From positions 1-32,908 of the forward strand of contig JAFGXW010000114.1 of NCBI GenBank assembly GCA_016936415.1: a stretch of DNA of 32,908 nt, given 5' to 3'. The notes under the pieces were generated by a model. That model saw only the letters and a program-made list of their open reading frames with translations, made no database searches and was not told the DNA's origin. The stretch's first letter is position 1. Each line of letters begins with the position of its first letter. Positions 8,344 through 14,665 of the stretch are shown here, piece after piece. The stretch comes from Bacilli bacterium (GTDB lineage Bacteria; Bacillota_I; Bacilli_A; Izemoplasmatales; Izemoplasmataceae). Both the position numbers and the translations under genes were made by a program.

Positions 8344-8419
8344 GACCCGCTAGCTCAGTTGGCAGAGCATTTGACTTTTAATCAAAGGGTCAGAGGTTCA
8401 AATCCTCTGCGGGTCACCA
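8344..8419 (+). tRNA. tRNA-Lys (TTT)
   Basis: Acceptor GACCCGC/GCGGGTC, anticodon TTT at 8377-8379, encoded CCA. Confidence 0.96.
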
Positions 8420-8425
8420 TTTTTT

Positions 8426-8512
8426 GCCTGGGTGGCGGAATAGGTAGACGCGTTGGACTTAAAATCCAATGATAGCAATATCGTGCCGGTTCGACTCCGG
8501 CCCTAGGTACCA
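8426..8512 (+). tRNA. tRNA-Leu (TAA)
   Basis: Class II tRNA of 87 bases with a long variable arm, acceptor GCCTGGG/CCTAGGT (two G-T pairs), anticodon TAA at 8460-8462, encoded CCA. Confidence 0.94.
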
Positions 8513-8555
8513 TATTCATTTTTCTATAAAAAATCTCATTGCAATTAATTTTGCA

Positions 8556-8631
8556 GGGGCCTTAGCTCAGCTGGGAGAGCGCCTGCCTTGCACGCAGGAG
8601 GTCAGCGGTTCGATCCCGCTAGGCTCCACCA
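8556..8631 (+). tRNA. tRNA-Ala (TGC), copy 2
   Basis: 76 bases identical to tRNA-Ala copy 1 (8084-8159); anticodon TGC, encoded CCA. Confidence 0.96.
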
Positions 8632-8648
8632 ATTTTAAGATTCTATTT

Positions 8649-8725
8649 GGCGGTGTAGCTCAGATGGCTAGAGCGTTCGGTTCATACCCGAAAGGTCGTG
8701 GGTTCGACCCCCTCCGCCGCTACCA
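8649..8725 (+). tRNA. Elongator tRNA-Met (CAT)
   Basis: Acceptor GGCGGTG/CGCCGCT and overall sequence very like Bacillus elongator tRNA-Met, anticodon CAT, encoded CCA. The T stem GTGGG/CCCTC contains one T-T mismatch (8699 against 8713), where Bacillus has a G-T pair. Confidence 0.9.
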
Positions 8726-8732
8726 ATGTTTT

Positions 8733-8809
8733 GGACCCGTAGCTCAGTTGGTTAGAGCTCCCGGCTCATAACCGGTAGGTCGTAGGTTCGAGTCCTACCG
8801 GGTCCACCA
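8733..8809 (+). tRNA. tRNA-Ile2 (CAT, expected lysidine-modified)
   Basis: Acceptor GGACCCG/CGGGTCC with C4-G69 and C5-G68, anticodon loop CTCATAA. It resembles Bacillus tRNA-Ile(CAT) more than either Met tRNA, and both Met species are accounted for by neighbouring genes, so TilS-dependent AUA decoding is the best reading. Encoded CCA. Confidence 0.8.
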
Positions 8810-8833
8810 AATACAATCTTACAGCAAACATAT

Positions 8834-8927
8834 GGAGGAATACCCAAGTCCGGCTGAAGGGATCAGTCTTGAAAACTGACAGGGCGTTTGTAGCGTCGCG
8901 GGGGTTCGAATCCCTCTTCCTCCGCCA
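8834..8927 (+). tRNA. tRNA-Ser (TGA)
   Basis: Class II tRNA of 94 bases, acceptor GGAGGAA/TTCCTCC with discriminator G, anticodon TGA, long variable arm, encoded CCA. A perfect GAGTGA/TCACTC hairpin at 8976-8991 lies between it and fMet without a T run, perhaps a processing structure. Confidence 0.94.
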
Positions 8928-8996
8928 TTGATTTAAGTCTCAAAGTTTATATATTTTTAAATTATCTGTTTTTTAGAGTGATTTATCACTCAATAT

Positions 8997-9073
<77 letters not shown>

Positions 9074-9075
9074 TT

Positions 9076-9151
9076 GGTCTTGTGGTGTAGCGGTTAACAT
9101 GCCTGACTGTCACTCAGGAGATCGCGGGTTCGATTCCCGTCAAGACCGCCA
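9076..9151 (+). tRNA. tRNA-Asp (GTC)
   Basis: Acceptor GGTCTTG/CAAGACC with discriminator G, anticodon GTC, encoded CCA. Confidence 0.96.
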
Positions 9152-9157
9152 TTTTTT

Positions 9158-9233
9158 GGCTCGGTAGCTCAGTCGGTAGAGCAATGGATTGAAAATCCAT
9201 GTGTCGGCGGTTCAATTCCGTCCCGAGCCACCA
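9158..9233 (+). tRNA. tRNA-Phe (GAA), left attachment site of an integrated element
   Basis: Acceptor GGCTCGG/CCGAGCC, anticodon GAA at 9191-9193, encoded CCA. The last gene of the cluster. Bases 9188-9233 plus one more are repeated exactly at 14446-14492, so the 3' part from the anticodon stem onward is the attL copy; the tRNA itself is intact. Confidence 0.96.
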
Positions 9234-9234
9234 C
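9188..9234 (+). repeat. attL: 47-bp direct repeat, copy 1 (within tRNA-Phe)
   Basis: Begins in the 5' side of the anticodon stem (ATTGAAAATCCAT) and ends one base beyond CCA. Identical to 14446-14492; bases on both flanks differ (G/T before, G/T after). The anticodon stem-loop is a usual crossover place for tyrosine recombinases. Confidence 0.9.
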
Positions 9235-9245
9235 GAAAATCCTTT

Positions 9246-9276
9246 AACTAAGCCATTTTTATGTCTTAGTTTTTTT
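9246..9276 (+). terminator. Terminator after tRNA-Phe, supplied by the element
   Basis: AACTAAG (9246-9252) pairs with CTTAGTT (9265-9271), followed by a T run. It shares TAAGCCATTTTT with the ancestral tRNA terminator beyond attR. Confidence 0.7.
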
Positions 9277-9377
9277 ATGTATTTTTCTCCGACTTATGTA
9301 CGTGGAATTTTATTATCTATTTACTTACTATTTTAATAATTAAATATTATTCTTGTATGGAAAATAAAATTAGACTA

Positions 9378-9406
9378 TTGAATTTAATTAAATTTTAAAG
9401 TAAAAT
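9378..9406 (+). promoter_or_regulatory. Probable promoter of the DUF3825-like gene
   Basis: TTGAAT (9378-9383), 17-base spacer, TAAAAT (9401-9406). The predicted transcription start is near 9413, leaving a very short leader. Confidence 0.6.
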
Positions 9407-9418
9407 GTGATTTAGAAG

Positions 9419-10192
9419 GTGGTGAGAAATATTAAGTTATGGGATTATGCATATTTAGGAGTTAAGAGCGATTATGATAAAAAGTTACAATATTTAGAAA
9501 ATTTAGCAGAACATGAAAAATGGCATTCAGGCCAAAATAAAGATTTTGATATTCTTTCGAATTATCTTGAAAATACATTTAATAAATGTTCTGAAGATAA
9601 TTTAATTGCTACAAACGAGGATGGTAGTGTTTCTGCAATTAATACTGGTCTTTTAACTGAACTTGGAGAGGAAATTTTCATGATATTTACAAAAAATGGA
9701 ATTCCAGGTCATCAGGAATGGTATTTTAATGGTTTTAACAAAAAGTCTGATAATATTATGATGAGTTTTATTGACGAAATTCAATATCCATCATTTTTCA
9801 AAGATTTTAATGATGTATTTTTCAATCCTGCATTTGAAATTGTGCCAAATTTAGATCATATAATTACTGATAATAAGGAAAGAATTGATGAAATTATGCA
9901 TGATGTACCTTTTTACAATTCTATTCCTATTTCAGGACTCTGTGCATTATTAAATGGAGAGATTTTGAATACTCAAAAGAGAGTAAAAAGGAATCAAAGA
10001 ATGGCAGTGCCAATGTATTATAAGGAAAAAGTACAGTTTTTATTACCAATCAAAATGTATAATAAAATTATTCCACTTGTTGTTGATCAAGTAGGTAATA
10101 GATACCGTGGTGTTACTATACTCAATAGACAAATGGCGTATAAAAACGCAAGACTAATCATGAAACCTGAAACAAATTGGATATTACCATAG
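9419..10192 (+). CDS. DUF3825-like protein, cargo of the element
   Basis: About 253-257 residues, recognised from the conserved C-terminal pattern of DUF3825 proteins: asn-leu-asp-his-ile 'NLDHIITDNKERI', 'LLNGEILNTQKRVKRN', 'VPMYYKEKVQFLLP', 'VVDQVGNRYRGVTIL' and 'MAYKNARLIMKP'. Members are often found with nucleic-acid-linked domains, but no biochemical function is established to my knowledge. The start is uncertain. GTG codons at 9419 and 9422 overlap the only Shine-Dalgarno-like sequence, AAGGTGGTGA (9416-9425); an ATT at 9431, 5 bases after it, gives a protein beginning (M)KLWDYAYLGV, matching the usual MKLFDF-type N-terminus of the family. It has its own promoter and terminator, so it is a monocistronic cargo gene. 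The family call is from memory of the pattern. Confidence 0.75.
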   Translation: MVRNIKLWDYAYLGVKSDYDKKLQYLENLAEHEKWHSGQNKDFDILSNYLENTFNKCSEDNLIATNEDGSVSAINTGLLTELGEEIFMIFTKNGIPGHQEWYFNGFNKKSDNIMMSFIDEIQYPSFFKDFNDVFFNPAFEIVPNLDHIITDNKERIDEIMHDVPFYNSIPISGLCALLNGEILNTQKRVKRNQRMAVPMYYKEKVQFLLPIKMYNKIIPLVVDQVGNRYRGVTILNRQMAYKNARLIMKPETNWILP

Positions 10193-10194
10193 AA

Positions 10195-10224
10195 AAAAGG
10201 AGTTCAATAATTTGAACTCCTTTT
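10195..10224 (+). terminator. Intrinsic terminator of the DUF3825-like gene
   Basis: Perfect 13-base stem (10195-10207 with 10212-10224), A-rich start and TTTT end, 2 bases after the stop codon. The A run also lets it act for the - strand integrase transcript. Confidence 0.85.
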
Positions 10225-10364
10225 ATAATATTTTCTATATATGATGACATCCATTAATCTATATTTAATGATAGTTAAATGTGTTTATATATCGGATGTC
10301 TAATATATTATAGCATATTATTATTTGATTTCAACATATATATTGAAAAATTGAAGACTTATTT

Positions 10365-11312
10365 TTAAAATTCATCTAGTTTCATTTTTTTAACCGGACT
10401 AGCCTGATTCACCATTTCTATAACAATCTCGTTTCTAACATGTACATACTTATTTGTTGTTTCTAAATGCTTGTGACCTAGCATTTTCTTTACCTCTTCA
10501 ACGTTTGCTCCGTTCGATAGAGAATAGGTGGCGCAAGTGTGTCTCCACTTGTGAGGTGAAATAGATAACTTTATGTCTAAGTGTTCTTTTATTCTCTGGA
10601 GTCTTATTGATATTGCATTCTTTGTTATTCTCTCATGGTATCTGGATAAAAAGAAAGGTCCAGTACTTATGTTATAGTTCTCCATGTAATTCAATAACTC
10701 GTATTTAACATAAGTTGTAAAATACAATATTCGTTCTTCTGAAGTCTTTGTGAATTTAAGATGAATGTATCTTTCTTCAAAGTTAAAATCTTCAACGTTT
10801 AACTCAACTACTTCACTAACTCTTATTCCAGTTTCTAGAAACAAGTAAAGGATCACTTTGTCTCTTTGTGCGAATTCATCTGGATTTGTATCCAGATAGT
10901 CAAATATCTTGGTGTATATGTATGTTGGTATGATTTGTGTTTCTGTCGTTGTTTCTCGTAGTTTATCGACCTTTTCTAATGGGTTCTTACTTAAGTAACC
11001 TAGTTCTATTGAAAGTGATATGGCACGTTTCAAAACTTGTATTCTTTTATTGATAGTCTTATTGGTAACACCACTATCTTTTTGAGTTCTGTTGAACTTG
11101 TATATTACTTTCATTTCAATTTCACTAACCATTTTTACATTTTGCAGCTTTAGATAATTAGTGATCGCTTTTAAGTGGTCTCTATGATGTTCATAGGTAC
11201 CATATCTTCGATTTGATTTTACGAAGTCTAGATATATTTCATTCACACTAGCAATATCTAAATCTTTATTGTTTCGTTCGCTCATTTCCCTAATTAGTTC
11301 ACTTAATTCCAT
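10365..11312 (-). CDS. Tyrosine recombinase / integrase of the element
   Basis: A 315-residue site-specific recombinase. The N-terminal SAM-like core-binding domain covers about 20-115; the catalytic domain follows with R164 (TGIRVSE), a candidate lysine at 187-189, H254-x-x-R257 (PHKWRH), H280 (LGHKHLETT) and nucleophile Y289 (NKYVHV). All catalytic residues are present, so the enzyme should be active. It very probably catalysed insertion into tRNA-Phe. GAGGTGA is placed correctly before the ATG and overlaps the stop of the K+-channel-like gene 9 bases upstream, so the two are probably co-transcribed. No excisionase-like small gene is recognised. A 7-base inverted repeat GACATCC/GGATGTC at 10246-10252 and 10294-10300, downstream of the gene, may be an arm-type site. 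Confidence 0.93.
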   Translation of the reverse strand: MELSELIREMSERNNKDLDIASVNEIYLDFVKSNRRYGTYEHHRDHLKAITNYLKLQNVKMVSEIEMKVIYKFNRTQKDSGVTNKTINKRIQVLKRAISLSIELGYLSKNPLEKVDKLRETTTETQIIPTYIYTKIFDYLDTNPDEFAQRDKVILYLFLETGIRVSEVVELNVEDFNFEERYIHLKFTKTSEERILYFTTYVKYELLNYMENYNISTGPFFLSRYHERITKNAISIRLQRIKEHLDIKLSISPHKWRHTCATYSLSNGANVEEVKKMLGHKHLETTNKYVHVRNEIVIEMVNQASPVKKMKLDEF

Positions 11313-11321
11313 GAGTTCACC

Positions 11322-11609
11322 TCATTCCATTTTCTCATTTTTACTAAGTATTACTGCGATTATAGAAGCAAGAAAAATGTATCCAGATACACTTGTGAAT
11401 ATTAAAATAATTTTAGCCTCTATGCATACTGGATATATGTGCCCGAATCCTACAGTAGTTATATTTTTTATTGTATAATAATATAAATCTATATACATAT
11501 ACTCTGTCTGAGCGAAGTAAAATAAAAAACACAAAATACCATAAATTAATTGGATTTGAATTATTAAATTATAACAAGTATAAGTATGGTAGAAGAGATT
11601 TATTTTCAT
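11322..11609 (-). CDS. Two-helix potassium-channel-like protein, possibly 5'-damaged
   Basis: A 95-residue protein with the layout of the Ion_trans_2 pore unit: membrane helix 1 (about 14-34), pore helix and selectivity filter 'TIKNITTVGFGHIYP' (filter T52-V-G-F-G56), and membrane helix 2 (about 65-88). The filter aspartate usual after GFG is replaced by H57. Functional channels would be tetramers. No cytoplasmic regulatory domain is present. The ATG at 11609 lacks a convincing ribosome binding site and its first 45 codons lie across the region of the Abi-type remnant on the other strand, so the N-terminus may have been made by a rearrangement. It is immediately upstream of the integrase gene. 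Confidence 0.6.
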   Translation of the reverse strand: MKINLFYHTYTCYNLIIQIQLIYGILCFLFYFAQTEYMYIDLYYYTIKNITTVGFGHIYPVCIEAKIILIFTSVSGYIFLASIIAVILSKNEKME

Positions 11610-11785
11610 GTGTTATAATTTTCAAAGCTTTATTGAGTAAGAATGATTTTGACTCGTTCTTTATTGAGTTAAATGAGTTAATCAAGAGTTTAAATTCTGG
11701 ATTAAAATCAATCAAGGTAGAAGCAGTTCTTGAATTGATGGGATTCCCTCCTACTTGTGAAAGTATTTATATTATCCAAAAATAG
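11471..11785 (+). pseudogene. 3' remnant of an Abi_2 (AbiD/AbiF)-type abortive infection gene
   Basis: The last 60 codons ('DLFSCVIIFKALLSKNDF', 'FFIELNELIKSL', 'VLELMGFPP') match the C-terminal end typical of Abi_2-family phage-resistance proteins, whose full length is about 300 residues. Only this tail is present; the homologous part begins near 11590 and what precedes it is unlike the family and overlaps the opposite-strand channel gene. No ribosome binding site or promoter is apparent. It is therefore most likely a non-functional fragment left by a deletion. Family call rests on pattern memory. Confidence 0.5.
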
Positions 11786-12221
11786 ATAAAAAGAGGCTGT
11801 AAAAAAATGAAATCTTAGTTGATGTTAGCTTTACGGCTTTTCTTTTACTCTAATTCATAAAAAAAACGCTGAAATCAGCGTTTATTGTGTATTTAAAATA
11901 CTTTTCTGTGAGAAATGTGGATAATTATTTTATTTTTATTTATTTGAATAGCTTATTGTGAAATTTATTGAGATTATATTCAAATGAGATTAGGTTTAAT
12001 TTGAGTTTTATCACAGAAAACATTGCTCTTGAAAAACGACAGAATTTCATATCTTCTTTCAAAATTCCAAATGTAACGTATACACCACCGATAACATGGT
12101 TGTGTATAATAGTGTTACATCAAGTATCAAACCTCTTTGACTATTTATATTTAGATTGTACTAAAATTAGTTTCATAAAGAATTTTTTTTATTTCTAATT
12201 TTTAATGGTACAATCTAATCT
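11786..12221. other. Non-coding stretch with terminators and IS-end-like sequence
   Basis: No credible gene. GGCTGTAAA (11794 onward) can pair with TTTACGGCT (11831 onward), followed by a T-rich run, possibly the terminator of the Abi-type remnant; an AGAGGCTGT sequence here recurs at 14335. A compact hairpin lies at 11864-11883, and a single DnaA-box match TGTGGATAA at 11916-11924. The remaining A/T-rich bases show nothing clear; a 76-codon open frame at 11968-12198 has no coding character. Confidence 0.5.
11864..11883. terminator. Probable intrinsic terminator
   Basis: AAACGCTGA and TCAGCGTTT arms (9 bases, perfect) around AA, with A and T runs outside. Confidence 0.55.
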
Positions 12222-12515
12222 TTACTTCCATTGCAGCAAGATAATAAATAACAATGTCAATAAGAAGAACCAAACTGATGTCATAACTATATAAAATACT
12301 TTTTCCAGTTTTGTCTTCATTTTTGATGCATTTGGTAATATGTCAAGAACAACAATGACGATTGGTACTGTAATAAATACAATTCTATTAATTTTATTAA
12401 CTGATCTTGCATCAGTAACGCCCGAAAGAAACAATTCTCCTAGGTAAGTATTTTCCCACCAATGGACAAATATAAGAAAAACTAAAAATAGTATAGGGGT
12501 TATAAATTTTCGCAT
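12222..12515 (-). CDS. Small membrane protein paired with the caspase-fold gene
   Basis: A 97-residue hydrophobic protein with three predicted membrane helices (about residues 4-17, 44-60 and 74-94). The chosen start (MRKFITP) has GAAGGAG 7 bases upstream; a longer frame to 12545 exists but lacks that support and would overlap the upstream gene. It begins 1 base after the stop of the caspase-fold gene and so is almost certainly translated from the same mRNA. I do not recognise the family. Because it always follows in this context a secreted peptidase-like protein, an immunity, anchoring or export role is conceivable, but nothing in the sequence proves it. Confidence 0.75.
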   Translation of the reverse strand: MRKFITPILFLVFLIFVHWWENTYLGELFLSGVTDARSVNKINRIVFITVPIVIVVLDILPNASKMKTKLEKVFYIVMTSVWFFLLTLLFIILLQWK

Positions 12516-12516
12516 A

Positions 12517-14043
12517 TCAGTACTCCTTCTCAAAACCAATTTCAAAATAAGTCAGTTCCTCACCTGTTATTATATCATAAGCATATGCTTCTGACACCCA
12601 TGTGTTATTCATTGAATTATAAAATGTTACATAAGCAATTTTTACGAACTTTAAATGATCTGAATCTTTGATAAAGACTTTATGTTCTTCTACAGAAAAA
12701 ATCTGATAGTTCACAAAATTACCACTCAGCTTCTGATAATTAATTTCAAAATCATTTTTAGATATTGATTTGTTACCAACGAGCTCATAATCATTTAACT
12801 GATTAAATGAACGATTCACTTCAATACTTCCGTTATCGATAGTGTCATAATAAACGTTTGTAAGATACCCTTCAATCATCATATAATTTCTAGTAACCTG
12901 CATTTCATTGAACTTTACTCCCAAATCAATTGATGCTATATTTTCACTAATTTTCATGCTGTTGTCATTTGATGAAAATGTTATTGGATTACTATAATTT
13001 ATCATCCAAAACGGATCATCATTATATAGGGGGATATATGAAACAGAGTTTTGTTTATTATTTACACTAGAACTGATAGTAGTATTTCCATCTCCATAAA
13101 CAATATAGTCTTTCACATTGTCCCAAGGGAATATCACCTGTGATGAAGCATAACTTGCTGCAGCATCAATAGTATAGCCTTGATTCAGTTTAAAAAACAA
13201 ATTACTTGTAAAAACTGCTGATGAAATTGTCGTTGTTGTGTCTGGCCAACCAATTGAACTTCTTGCACCATTCAGTACTGATTGTTTTGAAGTTGAATTT
13301 AGTGTTCCAGATTCGTTTGCTGAGTGACATGTTGCCCAAATAGCTAGCTTAACATTCCCCATATATGGTAGTTCAGTTGAGTATAGCGTTGATGTATCAA
13401 ACAAATAATTAGAAACTTGTGCATATCCAGGACCACCATGACCTGAGAACATTATAATTTCCTTGTTAAACCTATCAATCCCTGTGAAGTCATGGTCTTT
13501 CAAAGTTGTCTCAGATGAGTTTTGAAAATCAAGGGCAATATATCCCATTGATGTTAATTGTGATATAGGATACACTGCATCATTTGTTGTATCAATTTCA
13601 CCTGGTCCATAATCAAATGTCATAATCGAAGCAGTCTGTCTTCTCACTTGAATATAATACAAACCTGTTGCACTACTTGAGAAAGCTTTTATGTTAAAAG
13701 TATATTGTTGCCCTGAGGTTGCAGAAAATCCCATATTAGAGTTTAATCTCTCTCCTCCATCATCGTTAGTAAGTGTTAAGTAAGGTGATAAATACCTTGA
13801 CATATAAGTGTCCAAAATTCCATATGTTTCTATCACATAATACCCTGAAGTTGATGGTGTAAACTTAAATGTGTCAGTCTCACCAGCAGAACTAATACTT
13901 GTTTCATACAGATAATTTAATGATAATGTACAGGTACTGCTATAGCAAGAGTATAATTCTGTGTGTGCTGATACTGGTTTTGGACTAAATACAAGAGTTA
14001 AAAACATTAAAAATGTAAATCCTTTTCTAAATAAATTTCTCAT
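12517..14043 (-). CDS. Secreted caspase-fold (clan CD-like) protein with an N-terminal PPC-like domain
   Basis: About 508 residues. A signal peptide (1-26, RKGFTFLMFLTLVFS then PKPVSA) is followed by a beta-rich domain at about 27-135 ('GETDTFKFTPSTSGYYVIET', ending 'GLYYIQV') resembling bacterial pre-peptidase C-terminal or DUF-type beta sandwiches. Next comes a caspase/gingipain/CHAT-like core with the His-Cys dyad: IIMFSGHGG (H202) and LAIWATCHSA (C239), each after a hydrophobic strand. The C-terminal part (about 330-508) is beta-rich and unassigned. Specificity of such Cys peptidases is commonly after Arg/Lys/Asp, not readable here. The start at 14043 has AAAGGGGA correctly spaced and gives a proper signal peptide; a longer frame to 14094 would run through a hairpin. 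First gene of a two-gene unit with the small membrane protein, carried by the tRNA-Phe element. Confidence 0.75.
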   Translation of the reverse strand: MRNLFRKGFTFLMFLTLVFSPKPVSAHTELYSCYSSTCTLSLNYLYETSISSAGETDTFKFTPSTSGYYVIETYGILDTYMSRYLSPYLTLTNDDGGERLNSNMGFSATSGQQYTFNIKAFSSSATGLYYIQVRRQTASIMTFDYGPGEIDTTNDAVYPISQLTSMGYIALDFQNSSETTLKDHDFTGIDRFNKEIIMFSGHGGPGYAQVSNYLFDTSTLYSTELPYMGNVKLAIWATCHSANESGTLNSTSKQSVLNGARSSIGWPDTTTTISSAVFTSNLFFKLNQGYTIDAAASYASSQVIFPWDNVKDYIVYGDGNTTISSSVNNKQNSVSYIPLYNDDPFWMINYSNPITFSSNDNSMKISENIASIDLGVKFNEMQVTRNYMMIEGYLTNVYYDTIDNGSIEVNRSFNQLNDYELVGNKSISKNDFEINYQKLSGNFVNYQIFSVEEHKVFIKDSDHLKFVKIAYVTFYNSMNNTWVSEAYAYDIITGEELTYFEIGFEKEY

Positions 14044-14065
14044 AGTTTCCCCTTTGTTTTTATTT

Positions 14066-14103
14066 GGTAGTGTCAAAAGTAACAATTTTGGCACTACCTT
14101 TTT
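14066..14103 (+). terminator. 13-bp hairpin with T run, at the head of the caspase-fold gene
   Basis: GGTAGTGTCAAAA (14066-14078) pairs with TTTTGGCACTACC (14086-14098) with one G-T, followed by TTTTT. On the + strand it looks like an intrinsic terminator although no + strand gene precedes it; on the - strand it lies in the leader of the caspase-fold gene, ending 23 bases before its start. It could instead be a leader structure or a remnant IS end. Confidence 0.55.
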
Positions 14104-14445
14104 GCTTCTATTACTTTAACATCCATTACTACTAGTATGAAAGTTCATATATGAGCCATCATGAAAAGTAGATTTAATTATCAAGTAAATAATTGAACTG
14201 CTATGAAATGGTTTATTCAAATTTTGAGGAGTTCAAATTTCTTTTTCACTATGAAGAATTTATTAAATTTGTGAGTTAAATTAGCACCTCTCATTTTTAG
14301 TCAAATAATTAATTTAATCCTTATTATTAACAGAAGAGGCTGTTAAGAAATAGAAGTCTCAACGGAGAGTTATCCAGTGGATAAATAAAGCAAAAACCGT
14401 ACATGTAAAAAAGATCTAATTTATTGTATTACTCCAACTCAAAGT
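14104..14445. other. Non-coding right arm of the element
   Basis: No gene is supported. Contains the second AGAGGCTGT copy (14335-14343) and a near-palindrome GTTATCCAGTGGATAA around 14369-14384. Likely holds the promoter of the caspase-fold gene on the - strand and recombinase arm sites, but none can be named. Confidence 0.45.
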
Positions 14446-14492
14446 ATTGAAAATCCATGTGTCGGCGGTTCAATTCCGTCCCGAGCCACCAC
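14446..14492 (+). repeat. attR: 47-bp direct repeat, copy 2 (tRNA-Phe 3' part)
   Basis: Exact copy of 9188-9234 but without a tRNA 5' half, so it is not a functional tRNA gene. Marks the right end of the integrated element. Confidence 0.9.
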
Positions 14493-14505
14493 TAATAGTG
14501 GAAAT

Positions 14506-14526
14506 AAGCCATTTTTTGGCTTTTTT
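14506..14526 (+). terminator. Ancestral terminator of the tRNA cluster, displaced by the insertion
   Basis: AAGCCA (14506-14511), TTTTT loop, TGGCTT (14517-14522), then T run; 13 bases beyond attR, where the tRNA-Phe terminator would lie without the element. Confidence 0.7.
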
Positions 14527-14665
14527 ATTTATATTTTTTTGGCTTTTTAAGAAAACTAAGTAATAAAATAAAAGTATCATCCTTCATCATTGTATAAAAT
14601 ATATCATTTTAAATTGACTTGAAGAAAAACTAACCCTTAATGATTATTATATTAATGGTGATATT

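Larger units (their letters stand above)
9188..14492. mobile_element. tRNA-Phe integrated element (about 5.26 kb unit)
   Basis: Bounded by 47-bp perfect direct repeats (9188-9234 and 14446-14492) made of the tRNA-Phe 3' part, and carrying a tyrosine recombinase; this is the classic signature of site-specific integration into a tRNA gene. Contents from left to right: substitute terminator, DUF3825-like gene (+), integrase and K+-channel-like gene (-), Abi-type gene fragment (+), small membrane protein and secreted caspase-fold protein (-), non-coding right arm. No replication, packaging or conjugation gene is seen, so it is a minimal integrative island or a decayed/satellite element rather than a full phage or ICE. 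Confidence 0.85.

Noticed and set aside
8469-8771. 100-codon open frame on + strand
   Set aside because: It runs through tRNA-Leu, Ala, Met and Ile2 genes; its peptide is the translation of tRNA sequences.
11916-11924. Single DnaA-box match TGTGGATAA
   Set aside because: One 9-base match in A/T-rich non-coding DNA, without further boxes nearby, is expected by chance.
11968-12198. 76-codon open frame on + strand
   Set aside because: No ribosome binding site, low-complexity A/T-rich peptide, no family pattern.
14446-14492. Possible second tRNA-Phe
   Set aside because: Only the 3' part from the anticodon stem exists; no acceptor 5' strand or D arm, so it is an att copy.
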